Notes: generated by a model not told the origin, from the letters alone. DNA of 64,000 bases from Pontibacter liquoris (GCF_022758235.1 NZ_JALEBG010000001.1:3100001-3164000); one strand, 5' to 3'; shown: positions 33,394-42,941, counted from the stretch's first letter. Numbers and translations: made by a program.

Positions 33394-34491
33394 TTAATTG
33401 AAGGCATAACCCAGCGAGACGATCACAGAAGATGTATTGTTAGCCGCGATGGCATTGCTTTCCCTGTCGTTTACCCGCGAAAGCGCCAAATCCAGGTTCA
33501 GGCCGTTTGTCCGAAAGCCGATGCCAAAGTTTGGCTGCATACGGGTGGCCATGCTGCCGTCGAAGTTTTTTGTTTGCTGGTAATTGTTGATGCCGCCGCG
33601 CACAAAAACCGTTTGGGCATAGGCCAGTTCCAGCCCTACATGCGGGTCCACGGATACCAGGTCTGATTTTAGCAGCACATTGCGCCGGCCATCAAAGGTA
33701 AAGTCGATGTCGGCCGCGAGTAAGCCCGTGAATTTATCTGTAAAATGAAAGGAGCGCCCTACGCCTAATACCACCCGCGGCAGGGTAAGCTCGGCTGTAT
33801 TTTCGGGCAGCTCGTTGCCGGTTTGCAGGTAAGCTTCTTCCAGCGCTTCCACGTTGTGGGTCCAGGCAGTAAAGGTGGTGGTGATATCTTTGGCCATGAG
33901 GCCAAACTGCCAGTTGCCACGCTCCAGCTGCGCGCCGGCATCGATCCCGAAACCATAGGCATTGGCAAACTCACCTACGTTGCGGTAAATGATCTTCGCG
34001 CTGGCGCCCAGGCGAAGGCCCTGGACCAGGTTGCTGCGGCGGGCGTACGAAAGCAGCACGGCATAATCCGCCACCGAAAAGAACTTAATGCTATCGTACT
34101 GAATGTAGCCATACTCATTTTGCAGGCGGCGCGTGTCGGCAATATCATCTACCCCGAGCCGGATAACCGAAACAGCCAGGGCACTGCTGGAGTCGAGGGG
34201 CATGGCAAAACTGGCAAAATCGTTTTTGGCGATGCCGGCAAAGAGCTCCGAGTGCATCAGGCCTACGTTATACTTGTGGTCGAGGCGCAGTAAGCCGGCG
34301 GGGTTCCAGTAGCCCGCCGTGGCGTCGCTGGCTACGGCAGCCTGCACATTGCCCATCCCGAGCGCCCGTGCGCCAACGCCAATGTTCAAAAACTCATTGC
34401 TATACTTGGGGGTGGTTACCTGGGCCAGGGCAGCCCGCCCGCCCAAAAACAAAAGTAGCACTGCCACGAAGCGGAGGGTATATGTTTGCAT
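33394..34491 (-). CDS. porV: PorV/PorQ-family outer-membrane barrel of the T9SS
   Basis: 365 residues with a signal peptide (MQTYTLRFVAVLLLFLGG, cleavage after ALAQ). The N-terminal motif FLNIGVGARALGMGNVQAAV and DATAGYWNPAGL identify the PorV/PorQ (FadL-like, UPF0164) family. PorV is the outer-membrane shuttle that brings T9SS cargo to the sortase. Located directly upstream of the C25 gene on the same strand, as in typical porV-porU pairs. The exact paralogue (PorV or PorQ) cannot be fixed from sequence alone. Confidence 0.86.
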   Translation of the reverse strand: MQTYTLRFVAVLLLFLGGRAALAQVTTPKYSNEFLNIGVGARALGMGNVQAAVASDATAGYWNPAGLLRLDHKYNVGLMHSELFAGIAKNDFASFAMPLDSSSALAVSVIRLGVDDIADTRRLQNEYGYIQYDSIKFFSVADYAVLLSYARRSNLVQGLRLGASAKIIYRNVGEFANAYGFGIDAGAQLERGNWQFGLMAKDITTTFTAWTHNVEALEEAYLQTGNELPENTAELTLPRVVLGVGRSFHFTDKFTGLLAADIDFTFDGRRNVLLKSDLVSVDPHVGLELAYAQTVFVRGGINNYQQTKNFDGSMATRMQPNFGIGFRTNGLNLDLALSRVNDRESNAIAANNTSSVIVSLGYAFN

Positions 34492-34715
34492 AGTAGAAGG
34501 CAGGGTTTCAATCGCTTAAAAATATTTTTTCATACTTCCTCCTCCACCCTCATCAGAAGGCAATGCACCTGCTTATGTGGCTCCAGGCGCATTTTAAGCG
34601 GTTTTGCAGCTCCAGGAAGAGTATAATTTTATCCAAAAATAAGAAATAATAATGATAATTATTTGGCCGAAAGAACCTATCCGGAAATCTTTCGTAATTA
34701 TTTTTATACAGTACC

Positions 34716-34746
34716 TTGCGTTACATAGTACCTTATATTATATTTG
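34716..34746 (+). promoter_or_regulatory. Predicted promoter of padR-pspC, with direct repeats
   Basis: TTG at 34716-34718, 20 bases, TATATTTG at 34739-34746. Direct repeats AGTACCTT at 34710-34717 and 34727-34734 overlap the -33 and spacer, a possible operator for the PadR protein itself. The ATG follows at 34770. Confidence 0.6.
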
Positions 34747-34769
34747 CCTCAACATCTAACGGAATCATC

Positions 34770-35105
34770 ATGAAAGTAGAAAACACACAAGTGCAGATGC
34801 GGAAGGGAATTCTGGAATTCTGCATCCTGGAGATTATCTCTCGTGGTGAAGTATATGCGTCCGATATGTTGGAAGAGCTAACAGCAGCCAAAATGATTGT
34901 TGTGGAGGGTACGCTCTACCCCCTGCTCACCCGCCTCAAGAACGCGTCGCTTCTCGAATACAACTGGGTAGAGTCTTCCTCCGGTCCACCACGCAAGTAT
35001 TATAAACTCACTGATACGGGCAGCGAATTTCTGGAACAGCTCCGGGAAACCTGGCGGGAACTAGTTGACTCCACTGAATTTATCCTAAACAAGAAAGCTA
35101 AGTAA
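34770..35105 (+). CDS. PadR-family transcriptional regulator
   Basis: About 111 residues from the ATG at 34770; an upstream start at 34716 lies inside the promoter and is rejected. PadR winged helix: MRKGILEFCILEIISRGEVY (about 10-29), YASDMLEELTAAKMIVVEGT, then LYPLLTRLKNASLLEYNW and PPRKYYKLTDTG. It ends 2 bp before the PspC gene, so it probably regulates that gene and itself, as is common for PadR-PspC pairs in Bacteroidota. Confidence 0.92.
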   Translation: MKVENTQVQMRKGILEFCILEIISRGEVYASDMLEELTAAKMIVVEGTLYPLLTRLKNASLLEYNWVESSSGPPRKYYKLTDTGSEFLEQLRETWRELVDSTEFILNKKAK

Positions 35106-35107
35106 TC

Positions 35108-37612
35108 ATGAAAAAGAACATAAGCATTAACTTACAAGGCATCATCTTCCACATCGAAGAGGATGGATATGAGCAGCTTAGCCGGTACCTGACCTCTATC
35201 AGAACATACTTTTCGAATTATGAAGGGCACGAGGAAATTGTAGCGGATATCGAGTCGCGCATTGCCGAGATCTTTGCAGCCCGCCTGGCCCCCGGCAAGC
35301 AGGTTATCTCTATGGAGGACGTGCAGTACCTGATTGCCCGCATGGGTGATGTGACCGACTTTGAGATACTGGAGCCCATGGAAGAGGAAATGCCTTACAT
35401 GAGTGCTGCTACACAGGCGCCCGGCGCCGGTCCTGAAGCCGAAGCGTATACTTCTGCTCCTTACGCAGGCCCTAAAAAACTTTACCGCGACATTAACCAC
35501 AAAGTACTGGGCGGCGTTTGCTCCGGCATTGCCAACTACCTGAACGTGGACATGGTCTGGATCAGGCTGGCGTTTGCCCTGCTGGTGCTCGGCATCCCCT
35601 TTACCCACGGCGCCTCCGGCTTTGGCTTTGTCCTCTACATTATCCTTTGGATTGCCATGCCAGCCAGCGCTGCGCTGCCAGATACTACTGTTAAAAAGCT
35701 CTTCCGCGACCCTGAAGACAAGAAACTTGCCGGTGTGGCCAGTGGTATTGCCAAGTATTTCGGTGTAGATGTGGCCGTGATCCGCATTCTGTTCCTGGCC
35801 CTGATTTTTGCCGGCGGCTTTGGCCTGCTAGCCTACATTGTGCTCTGGATAGCAGTGCCCCAGGCCGTAACGCTTACCGAGCGCATGCAGATGCAGGGCG
35901 ACCCGGTAACACTGGCCGGCATTGAAAAAACGCTGAAAGACAACCTGGACATGAAAGACCATAACGGCGAGGAAACTACCCTGGCCCGCGTGATTCTGCT
36001 GCCGGTGCGCCTGGTTTCGCAGATCATTCACTGGCTGGGCAACGCTTTTGGCCCTATACTTGGCTTCCTGATCACGCTGATCCGCATTGGTGCCGGTGTG
36101 TTTTTGCTGGTGCTCTCTATTGGCCTGACCATTGCCCTGCTGATGACCCTGTTTTATACCTTAGGGTGGATTGCTGAACCTCAGAGTATTTCTTTCGGCG
36201 ATTATCCGGCCTCCGTGTTTCTGGAGGGCTTTCCCCGGCTCGGACTGGTGGCAGGTTTCTTTGTAGGTATTATTCCGCTGATCTTCCTTGTTTTCCTGGC
36301 TATAGGTTTGCTGGCGAAACGATTCTTTGTGCGTCCTTTTGTAGGCTGGTCGATGTTTGGGCTGTGGCTGGTAGGTGTGTTCGTCCTGATCGCAACCAGT
36401 GTAACGTATGCTGCAAACTTTAAACGCTCAGGCGAGGTGACCACGACCAAAACCGTGCCCGTGGGCAACTACCAGACCCTTACCCTGGATGCCTACGACC
36501 TGGACACCGAATACGACCGCGTGTATGTGGATGTGCGGGAAGCAGAAGGTGATAATGTTGAGATCATCCAAACCGTAGAGGCCAAAGGCAGAACCGAGCA
36601 CGAAGCCCAGGCAAACGCCCGTATGGTTAGCTACCGGGTGGTGCAGAAAGACTCTGTGCTGCGGTTCGATAACAGCTACGAGTTTAAGCCTGGCGCCGCT
36701 TTCCGCGACCAGAACCTGGAAATTAAACTCATGCTGCCCAAAAACAAGAAGCTGCGCCTTACCAACGAGTTTATCTACATGCTACCCAGCGCTACCTTTG
36801 ACCGTGAGTACAGCAACGAGAAGATAGCCCGCAACCTCTGGCAGGTGAAAGGCGACATGCTCGAATGCCTCACCTGCGCCACCGACACGCTGGATACCGA
36901 AGCCGATAGCAACATTGGTGACATAGATGTGGCTGCTTTTGGCGAAGGCGAAAGCGTGCTGCGGGACTTGAATGAGTATAACAGCAACTCCCAGCGCTAC
37001 AACTTCAGTAACTTTAACCACATTTCGGTGGCAGGTCCTTACCACGTGCAGCTAACCCAGGGCAACAACTACAGTGTGCAGGTGCGTGCCGGCCAGAAAG
37101 AGCTCAAGCGCGTAGAAATGGAGCAGAATGGCGATGAGTTGGTGATCAACTACCAGGACAGAACCATCAACCTGCTGAGCGACACTGAGCCGATCCTGAT
37201 CCAGATCACCGCTCCGGACATAACCAAAATTGACCTGAGTGGCGCAATAAAAGCTGATGTAAACGGTATTACCAGCAGCAACCTGGAGGTAAGCCTGACC
37301 GGCGCTACGAAGGCCGCCTTTAACGTGCGCACCCGCACCTTAAAAGCAGACATTGCCGGTGCCTCTGCCAGTAAGTTTATGGGCACCACCGACTCTTTTG
37401 ATGTAAACGCGGCCGGCGCCTGCAGCATAGAGGCAGACCAGCTGCGTGCCCGCCAGGTAGATATTGATGCTGATGGGATGACTGTTGCCAAAGTGTACGC
37501 TTCGGCCACACTTCGGGCCGAAGCTTCAGGGGCCAGCCAGATCAAGTATAAAGGCAACCCCACTGACACCCGCATCAACGCCAATGGCGCCAGCAAAGTA
37601 GAGCGCCTGTAG
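35108..37612 (+). CDS. PspC-domain membrane protein with C-terminal DUF2807 beta-helix domain
   Basis: 834 residues. A cytoplasmic N-terminal part (about 1-100) precedes two PspC domains (KLYRDINHKVLGGVCSGIAN, about 118-137, and KKLFRDPEDKKLAGVASGIA, about 198-217). Further membrane helices lie between about 295 and 440. A long extracytoplasmic region ends in a repetitive DUF2807 (head-GIN) domain (residues about 640-834, with ISVAGPYHVQLTQGN, DITKIDLSGAIKADVNG, and repeating SGAxxA/TGAxxA turns). In other bacteria PspC takes part in the phage-shock response. The beta-helical tail suggests binding to a wall or surface polymer, which is inference. Co-transcribed with padR. Confidence 0.85.
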   Translation: MKKNISINLQGIIFHIEEDGYEQLSRYLTSIRTYFSNYEGHEEIVADIESRIAEIFAARLAPGKQVISMEDVQYLIARMGDVTDFEILEPMEEEMPYMSAATQAPGAGPEAEAYTSAPYAGPKKLYRDINHKVLGGVCSGIANYLNVDMVWIRLAFALLVLGIPFTHGASGFGFVLYIILWIAMPASAALPDTTVKKLFRDPEDKKLAGVASGIAKYFGVDVAVIRILFLALIFAGGFGLLAYIVLWIAVPQAVTLTERMQMQGDPVTLAGIEKTLKDNLDMKDHNGEETTLARVILLPVRLVSQIIHWLGNAFGPILGFLITLIRIGAGVFLLVLSIGLTIALLMTLFYTLGWIAEPQSISFGDYPASVFLEGFPRLGLVAGFFVGIIPLIFLVFLAIGLLAKRFFVRPFVGWSMFGLWLVGVFVLIATSVTYAANFKRSGEVTTTKTVPVGNYQTLTLDAYDLDTEYDRVYVDVREAEGDNVEIIQTVEAKGRTEHEAQANARMVSYRVVQKDSVLRFDNSYEFKPGAAFRDQNLEIKLMLPKNKKLRLTNEFIYMLPSATFDREYSNEKIARNLWQVKGDMLECLTCATDTLDTEADSNIGDIDVAAFGEGESVLRDLNEYNSNSQRYNFSNFNHISVAGPYHVQLTQGNNYSVQVRAGQKELKRVEMEQNGDELVINYQDRTINLLSDTEPILIQITAPDITKIDLSGAIKADVNGITSSNLEVSLTGATKAAFNVRTRTLKADIAGASASKFMGTTDSFDVNAAGACSIEADQLRARQVDIDADGMTVAKVYASATLRAEASGASQIKYKGNPTDTRINANGASKVERL

Positions 37613-37656
37613 TTACCCCATTTTTATACTTCGGTTCTATCAATGTATAATACCGG

Positions 37657-37692
37657 AGCGGGCTGAAATATCGTGTTATACTTCAGCCCGCT
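37657..37692 (+). repeat. Hairpin after the PspC gene
   Basis: AGCGGGCTGAA (37657-37667) pairs with TTCAGCCCGCT (37682-37692) across a 14-base loop. There is no T tract, so it is a weak terminator or RNA-stability element. It lies in a 328-bp gene-free gap (37613-37940). Confidence 0.5.
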
Positions 37693-37787
37693 TCCAACAA
37701 CCGCCTCCATTAGTACAAAATAAAACGATCGTTACCTCCTGCGATTCTGACGCAGTTATTTCCCTGAATAGTTTGTTGTTTGTTTCA

Positions 37788-37852
37788 TACCGGCAGGGTC
37801 AGGCTCCTTCTTAGCATTGCTAAAAGAGGTGCAAGCCCTGCCGGTATTTTAT
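37788..37852 (+). terminator. Compound hairpin with T-rich tail before the TraB-like gene
   Basis: TACCGGCAGGG (37788-37798) pairs with CCCTGCCGGTA (37836-37846), followed by TTTTATT. The 37-base interior holds a second hairpin (TTAGC-att-GCTAA). It may be a terminator or a structured leader; there is no match to a known riboswitch. Confidence 0.5.
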
Positions 37853-37940
37853 TGGCTATTTTAAACCTGACCTTTAGCATTTTACCTGGCTCACGCACCT
37901 GCTGTCATCTGGTTCATATGCTCCTAAAAGAAATAAAACA

Positions 37941-38822
37941 ATGCTAAAAAACATGCTAATGACTGTTCTAACGAGTGCGAGTGCCCTGCTAGCCTATTGT
38001 GCTCCAACCCAGGCACAGGATCAAGACCCTGCCCTCTGCGAAGAAAAGCTAATCTCTTACCTGCACTGGAAGGAAACTCCGACGACAGCCTGGTCGCTAC
38101 ACATCACAGCTAAAAGCGGCGGAAACCTGCAGTACATTGGCGTTACTCATTCAGATGATGCCACAGATTGCCAGTTTCAGCATATAAAGCAGGCCTGGGA
38201 AACACAGAAACCAACGATCGCATTTTTTGAAGGACCTGACCGGGGGATTGCAGCATCAGAAACCGAAACAATTGAAAAGTTCGGTGAATCAGGTTTTGTG
38301 CGGTACCTGGCCAAAGCTAGTGGCATTAAAACGCGCACACTAGAACCAGGGCCTCAGGAGGAAGCAGAATACCTGTTGTCGCTTGGGAAATTCACACTAG
38401 AGCAAATCAAGCTGTTTTATATACTTAGGGAAGCCAGCAGGCTGCGGGACAGGAAAGGCATGGACAAAGAACAAATAAAAGAGGCAGTCTCTCAGCTACT
38501 GCCAAAAGTTAATCAGTTAATTCCCGCTTTAGCAGGCGTGCTGCCTGACACAGCTTTCCTGCAACCTGCTTTTAAGAAATATTGGGCAGCGCCAAGCGAG
38601 TGGTGGCAGGCTCCTGCAGCATGGTTCGATCCGCTCAAAAACAGCGCGGAAACAGGCGGCAAATTCACGAACGAAATAAACAGCCGCAGCAGCGAGTTTC
38701 GGAACTTACACATGTACCGGCTCCTGACAAATGCCGTGTTACGAGGCGAAAAGGTACTGGCGGTTGTGGGCCGTAACCACGTGCCGATGCAGGCGCAGGC
38801 TATCCGGTGTGCGCTGCAATAA
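37941..38822 (+). CDS. Secreted TraB/GumN-like protein
   Basis: 293 residues. N-terminal signal peptide (MLKNMLMTVLTSASALLAYC, cleavage near TQAQD). The body has motifs in the order found in the TraB/GumN/TIKI group: a glycine-histidine motif (YIGVTHSDD), an acidic FFEGPD, a late RNLHMYRLL and a C-terminal VVGRNHVPMQA. Some members are metal-dependent proteases or hydrolases; the activity here is unknown. It is a single gene with its own leader, convergent with cca, from which it is separated by 27 bp without an obvious terminator. Confidence 0.6.
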   Translation: MLKNMLMTVLTSASALLAYCAPTQAQDQDPALCEEKLISYLHWKETPTTAWSLHITAKSGGNLQYIGVTHSDDATDCQFQHIKQAWETQKPTIAFFEGPDRGIAASETETIEKFGESGFVRYLAKASGIKTRTLEPGPQEEAEYLLSLGKFTLEQIKLFYILREASRLRDRKGMDKEQIKEAVSQLLPKVNQLIPALAGVLPDTAFLQPAFKKYWAAPSEWWQAPAAWFDPLKNSAETGGKFTNEINSRSSEFRNLHMYRLLTNAVLRGEKVLAVVGRNHVPMQAQAIRCALQ

Positions 38823-38849
38823 CAACCATAACGTGGAAAAGGCAGGGAG

Positions 38850-40292
38850 CTATTCTCCTTTTTCAGTGGGCGACAGGTGCTTCACGCTTGTTAATCCCAA
38901 CTCCTGCCCTTTCTGCAGCAGAAAAGCATAGGCTTCGGCAAACTCGTTTTTTACGGTGCCCTCCAGGATGGCTTCCGTCAGGATCTCCTTCAGTTCACCC
39001 ACGGTTTTAGAAGGCTTCAGCCCGAAGGTATCCATAATCACCTCGCCCGTGATCACGGGCTGGAAGTTGCGCAGCTTGTCGCTTTCCTCCACCTCTACCA
39101 GGCGCTTCTGCACCTTGTCGAAGTTCTGCAGGTAGCGCTTTACTTTGCTATCGTTTTTAGATGTGATATCGGCGCGGCAAAGGGCCATCAGCGCTTCCAC
39201 ATCATCGCCTGCCTCAAATAAAAGCCTGCGGATAGCCGAGTCGGTTACCGTATCTTTTACCAGCGCAATGGGCCGCAGGTGCAGGCGCACCAGTTTCTGC
39301 ACAAACTTCATGTGCTCGTTTAGCGGTAGTTTGAGGCCGGCAAACAGCTTGGGCACCATGCGGGCGCCGCGGTCTTCGTGGCCATGAAACGTCCAGCCCA
39401 CTTTGGGAGAATAGCGCTTGGTATCGGGCTTGGCAATATCGTGCAGGATAGCCGACCAGCGCAACCACAGGTCATCCGACACTTCGGCTACATTATCGAG
39501 CACCTGCAGCGTATGATAAAAATTATCTTTGTGCGAGTTGCCATTGATCGTTTCCACCCCCTGCAGCTCGACCATTTTGGGGAAGATGAGGTGCAACAGC
39601 CCGGACACGAACAGCAGCTTGAAGCCATAGCTGGGAGTAGGCGAAAGTATGATTTTATTCAGTTCGTCCGTCACCCGCTCCTGCGACACAATTTTAATGC
39701 GCTCTTTGTTGTCCGTAATGGCATCGAACGTATCCGGATCGATATCAAAGCCCAGCTGGGAGGCAAACCGGATCGCACGCATCATGCGCAGGGGATCGTC
39801 TGAAAAGGTGATATTGGGCTCCAGCGGCGTGCGGATGATCTTACGCTTCATGTCCCGGAGGCCGTCAAATTCATCGATCAGCGCGCCATAGTTGCGTTCA
39901 TTCAGGCTGATCGCCAGTGCATTGATGGTGAAATCGCGGCGTTTCAGGTCATCGTCCAGCGTGCCTTGCGCCACGTCGGGTTTACGCGTATGCTCGCGGT
40001 ACGATTCTTTACGGGCCCCCACAAACTCCACTTCCCACGCGCCGGCCCGCAGCATGGCTGTTCCGAAATTCTTAAAAACTGTTACCTTGGGCTTGTTGGG
40101 CAGTTTGGCGGCTACCATACTTGCCAGCGCAATGCCATCGCCCACACAAACCACATCAATATCTTTGGAAGGTCGCCTGAGCACCAGGTCGCGGACGAAC
40201 CCGCCGATCACATAAGCGTCTACTCCCAGTTCGGCAGCAGCTTCAGCTACAATAGCAAAGATCGGGTGCTCGGGTAATTGTACTTTCTCCAT
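38850..40292 (-). CDS. cca: CCA tRNA nucleotidyltransferase with HD domain
   Basis: 480 residues from the ATG at 40292 (MEKVQLPEHP); the longer frame from 40349 has no family-like extension. Adds or repairs the tRNA 3' CCA. The nucleotidyltransferase core has GGFVRDLVLRRPSKDIDVV (about 29-47), then RRDFTINALAISL and RMMRAIRFASQLGF. A C-terminal HD domain (HDIAKPDTKRY) would add phosphatase or phosphodiesterase activity, as in other HD-containing CCA enzymes. Confidence 0.93.
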   Translation of the reverse strand: MEKVQLPEHPIFAIVAEAAAELGVDAYVIGGFVRDLVLRRPSKDIDVVCVGDGIALASMVAAKLPNKPKVTVFKNFGTAMLRAGAWEVEFVGARKESYREHTRKPDVAQGTLDDDLKRRDFTINALAISLNERNYGALIDEFDGLRDMKRKIIRTPLEPNITFSDDPLRMMRAIRFASQLGFDIDPDTFDAITDNKERIKIVSQERVTDELNKIILSPTPSYGFKLLFVSGLLHLIFPKMVELQGVETINGNSHKDNFYHTLQVLDNVAEVSDDLWLRWSAILHDIAKPDTKRYSPKVGWTFHGHEDRGARMVPKLFAGLKLPLNEHMKFVQKLVRLHLRPIALVKDTVTDSAIRRLLFEAGDDVEALMALCRADITSKNDSKVKRYLQNFDKVQKRLVEVEESDKLRNFQPVITGEVIMDTFGLKPSKTVGELKEILTEAILEGTVKNEFAEAYAFLLQKGQELGLTSVKHLSPTEKGE

Positions 40293-40370
40293 CTTTAAAA
40301 TCAAACCTAAGGCTACTTTAGCGCCGCCTGAGGTGCAAAAATAAGGCATTATTTCAAGACAAAGGAATTA

Positions 40371-40464
40371 TTGACAAAAGACAAGGGACAACAGGCTATT
40401 ACGCAACACCTATCCCCCAAGATCAGGCAAGATATTTAAGCAAACGTCTTTTGTCAAAATTCAA
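40371..40464. repeat. Heptad inverted-array element between cca and tsaC
   Basis: Left arm: TTGACAA, AAGACAA, GGGACAA (40371-40391). Right arm: ACGTCTT, TTGTCAA, AATTCAA (40444-40464), which runs into the tsaC stop. A perfect 12-bp inverted repeat joins 40371-40382 and 40446-40457. The 52-base interior is non-coding. Confidence 0.6.
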
Positions 40465-41033
40465 TCCCGCAGTACTGTCTGTTTGCCGTCAGGCCCTATT
40501 TTAATGATACGGGAAGGCTTTGCTTCTATTTTTTCCTCCTGCCGCCAGCCTACCACAAAATCTACCTGCTGCTTTATATTATCAGAAACATCCGAAAACG
40601 AAGCTGCGGTGGGTTTACCGCTTTCGTTGGCAGAGGTCGAGATGATCGGCCGGCCGATCTGGCGGATCAGCCGGTGGCAGAATTCATCAGTGGTCACCCG
40701 GATCGCTACGGTACCGTCTTCGGCAATTACCTCCCGTGGCAGGTTCTGCGCGCCTGAAAACACATAGGTGGTGGGCCGCTCCTGCTGGGAGAGCAAGGTT
40801 TCAAAATTGGCAGGCACCTCCTCCACATAACGCTGCAGCATGTCAGTATCGGCCACCAGCACAATCATGGTTTTGGACTCGGGCCGTTGCTTGATCTCAT
40901 ATATCTTCCGGACCGCAGCGGCATTTTCCGCATCGCAGCCCAGCCCCCATACCGTATCGGTGGGGTAAAGGATCACGTTGCCTAAAATCAACTCTTCTTC
41001 AGCAGCCTGTATCTCTTTTAAAAACTGGCTCAT
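40461..41033 (-). CDS. tsaC: Threonylcarbamoyl-AMP synthase (TsaC/Sua5/YrdC)
   Basis: 190 residues. First step of t6A37 tRNA modification, making threonylcarbamoyl-AMP from Thr, bicarbonate and ATP. The YrdC core is plain: ILYPTDTVWGLGCDAENAAA, KQRPESKTMIVLV (the KxR-type substrate motif) and IISTSANESGKPT. It lacks the extra Sua5 domain, so it is the short TsaC form. Flanked on both sides by heptad spacer elements. Confidence 0.95.
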   Translation of the reverse strand: MSQFLKEIQAAEEELILGNVILYPTDTVWGLGCDAENAAAVRKIYEIKQRPESKTMIVLVADTDMLQRYVEEVPANFETLLSQQERPTTYVFSGAQNLPREVIAEDGTVAIRVTTDEFCHRLIRQIGRPIISTSANESGKPTAASFSDVSDNIKQQVDFVVGWRQEEKIEAKPSRIIKIGPDGKQTVLRD

Positions 41034-41040
41034 TTTCTTT

Positions 41041-41117
41041 AATTGTTAGATTGCTAATTGTTGGTTGTTTATAGTTGATTATTTCGAACAACAATCAACT
41101 ATAAACAACCAACAATT
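41041..41117. repeat. 25-bp perfect inverted repeat (heptad type) between tsaC and mce
   Basis: Arms 41056-41080 and 41093-41117 are exact inverted repeats (AATTGTTGG...TTGATT) around a 12-base loop. The left side shows partial 7-base phasing of TTG words (41051, 41058, 41065). The right arm ends on the first base of the mce stop codon. There is no T tract, so termination is doubtful. Confidence 0.7.
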
Positions 41118-41518
41118 TATCTTATCTCCTGCGTCAGCTCTATTAGCACGCCGTTCGCGCTTTTAGGGTGCACAAAGCACACCAGCTTGTTGTCGGCTCC
41201 TTTTTTGGGTGTTTCGTTCAGCAGCGTAAAGCCTTCCTGCTTCAGGCGGTCCATCTCCGCTATAATATCTTCTACTTCAAAAGCGATGTGATGGATGCCT
41301 TCGCCCCGTTTGGCTATAAACTTAGAGATAGCGCTATCGGGGGTGGTGCCTTCCAGCAATTCTATTTTAGTGGTGCCCACTTTAAAGAACGAGGTGTTTA
41401 CATTCTCCGAGGCGACGTGTTCTGTTTTATAAGGCTCCACGCCCAGCAGCTGGAAGTATAAGCCATTTGCCTGGCTAAAATCTTTCACCGCTATTCCGAT
41501 ATGTTCTATATGTAGCAT
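41117..41518 (-). CDS. mce: Methylmalonyl-CoA epimerase
   Basis: 133 residues, VOC (glyoxalase) fold: HIEHIGIAVKDFSQANGLYF at the start, EGIHHIAFEVEDI in the middle and a VLIELTQ-type end with the metal-site Glu. It interconverts (R)- and (S)-methylmalonyl-CoA in propionate metabolism. No mutase gene is nearby. The VOC family is broad, but these metal-ligand contexts match the epimerase well. Confidence 0.88.
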   Translation of the reverse strand: MLHIEHIGIAVKDFSQANGLYFQLLGVEPYKTEHVASENVNTSFFKVGTTKIELLEGTTPDSAISKFIAKRGEGIHHIAFEVEDIIAEMDRLKQEGFTLLNETPKKGADNKLVCFVHPKSANGVLIELTQEIR

Positions 41519-41555
41519 TTTTAATTTGTAATTAGTCTAAGTAACCTTTTTTTTG

Positions 41556-41563
41556 TAATTTTG
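41556..41563 (+). promoter_or_regulatory. Predicted -7 element for iscS
   Basis: TAATTTTG matches TAnnTTTG, 71 bases before the iscS ATG. No good -33 partner at 19-21 bases. A reciprocal -7-like TAGTTTTG lies on the minus strand at 41579-41572 for mce, so the 116-bp gap may hold divergent promoters. Confidence 0.35.
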
Positions 41564-41634
41564 CAGCGATTCAAAACTAATCATTTATACAGACTGTTAC
41601 TAAAACAGGACTTAAAGCGATAAAGAATAGCGCT

Positions 41635-42849
41635 ATGCTAACACTACCTATATACCTGGATAATAACGCCACTACGCCACTGGACCCACGCGTATTGGAT
41701 GCGATGCTTCCGTACATGACCAAAATGTTTGGAAATGCTGCCTCTCGTAACCATGCCTTCGGCTGGCAGGCAGAAGAAGCCGTTGATTATGCCCGCGACC
41801 AGATCGCTGCACTGATCAATTGTTCTCCAAAAGAAATCATTTTTACCTCGGGTGCTACCGAATCAGACAACCTGGCTATTAAAGGTGTGTTTGAAATGTA
41901 TGCCTCTAAAGGTAACCATATTATTACGGCTACTACCGAGCACAAGGCGGTGCTGGATACCTGCAAGCACATCGAAAAGCTGGGTGGCAAGGTAACCTAC
42001 CTGCCTGTTGACGCCAAAGGCCTGATTGACCTCAAGCAACTGGAAGAAGCCATCACCGACAAAACCATCCTTATCTCGCTGATGTATGCCAACAACGAAG
42101 TAGGCGTTATACAGCCTGTTCGCGAGATCTCGGCTATTGCTAAAAAGCACGGGGTGCTGTTCTTTACAGACGGCACACAGGCCGTAGGCAAAATTCCGGT
42201 GGATGTGGAAGCAGACGGCATTGACCTGATGGCTTTCTCGGCGCACAAAATGTATGGCCCTAAAGGCGTAGGTGCTTTATACGTGCGTCGTAAAAACCCG
42301 CGTGTAAAAGTAACGGCCCAGATGGACGGCGGCGGTCACGAACGTGGTATGCGTTCCGGCACCCTGAACGTGCCCGGTATTGTAGGCTTAGGCAAAGCAG
42401 CCGAACTGGCAAAGCAGGACATGGCTTCTGATACAGCCCGTATCGCTGCCATGCGCGACCGCCTGGAGCGTGAGTTGCTGACCATCGAGGAATCGTATGT
42501 GAATGGTTCTGTAGAGCACCGTTTGCCGCATGTGTCTAACATTTCTTTTAAGTATGTGGAAGGCGAAGGCCTGATGATGGGCGTGAAAGACCTGGCCGTA
42601 TCTTCCGGTTCGGCCTGTACATCTGCTTCGTTGGAGCCTTCTTATGTGCTGAAGGCCCTGGGCCTGAGCGATGACCTGGCGCACTCTTCGCTGCGTTTCG
42701 GACTGAGCCGCTTCACCACAGATGAGGAGATCGACTACGCCATCGGTCACGTGAAAGAGGCGGTAGCCAAACTGCGTGAGATGTCGCCGCTTTGGGAAAT
42801 GTTTAAAGAAGGCATTGACCTGAACTCTATTGAGTGGGCAGAACATTAA
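41635..42849 (+). CDS. iscS: IscS cysteine desulfurase
   Basis: PLP enzyme supplying sulfur for Fe-S clusters. 404 residues: [18 protein letters not shown] at the start, PLP Lys in [10 protein letters not shown] (K205) and the persulfide Cys in [16 protein letters not shown] (C328). It has the longer active-site loop of group-I (IscS/NifS) enzymes. Followed by iscU after a heptad spacer. No iscR, hscA or fdx is nearby, unlike the proteobacterial isc operon. Confidence 0.96.
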   Translation: MLTLPIYLDNNATTPLDPRVLDAMLPYMTKMFGNAASRNHAFGWQAEEAVDYARDQIAALINCSPKEIIFTSGATESDNLAIKGVFEMYASKGNHIITATTEHKAVLDTCKHIEKLGGKVTYLPVDAKGLIDLKQLEEAITDKTILISLMYANNEVGVIQPVREISAIAKKHGVLFFTDGTQAVGKIPVDVEADGIDLMAFSAHKMYGPKGVGALYVRRKNPRVKVTAQMDGGGHERGMRSGTLNVPGIVGLGKAAELAKQDMASDTARIAAMRDRLERELLTIEESYVNGSVEHRLPHVSNISFKYVEGEGLMMGVKDLAVSSGSACTSASLEPSYVLKALGLSDDLAHSSLRFGLSRFTTDEEIDYAIGHVKEAVAKLREMSPLWEMFKEGIDLNSIEWAEH

Positions 42850-42853
42850 TAAT

Positions 42854-42931
42854 GATGAATTAAGAATTACGAATTAATAATTATTCGTGGTTCTGATTCA
42901 TTTCATATTTAGTTATTAGTAATTCGTAATT
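42854..42931. repeat. Heptad inverted-array element between iscS and iscU
   Basis: Left arm: GATGAAT, TAAGAAT, TACGAAT, TAATAAT (42854-42881). Right arm: CATATTT, AGTTATT, AGTAATT, CGTAATT (42904-42931), the reverse complement of similar words. It ends 10 bases before the iscU ATG. The arms pair over AATTACGAATTA. Confidence 0.65.
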
Positions 42932-42941
42932 AAACAAAGCT

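Noticed and set aside
37613..37940. Gap considered for a riboswitch or small RNA
   Set aside because: Two hairpins are visible but no known riboswitch core; only a terminator-like call is supported.
41041..41117. 25-bp inverted repeat considered as an intrinsic terminator
   Set aside because: The stem is AT-rich and lacks a T tract on either strand; it lies between co-directional genes and fits the heptad-element family better.
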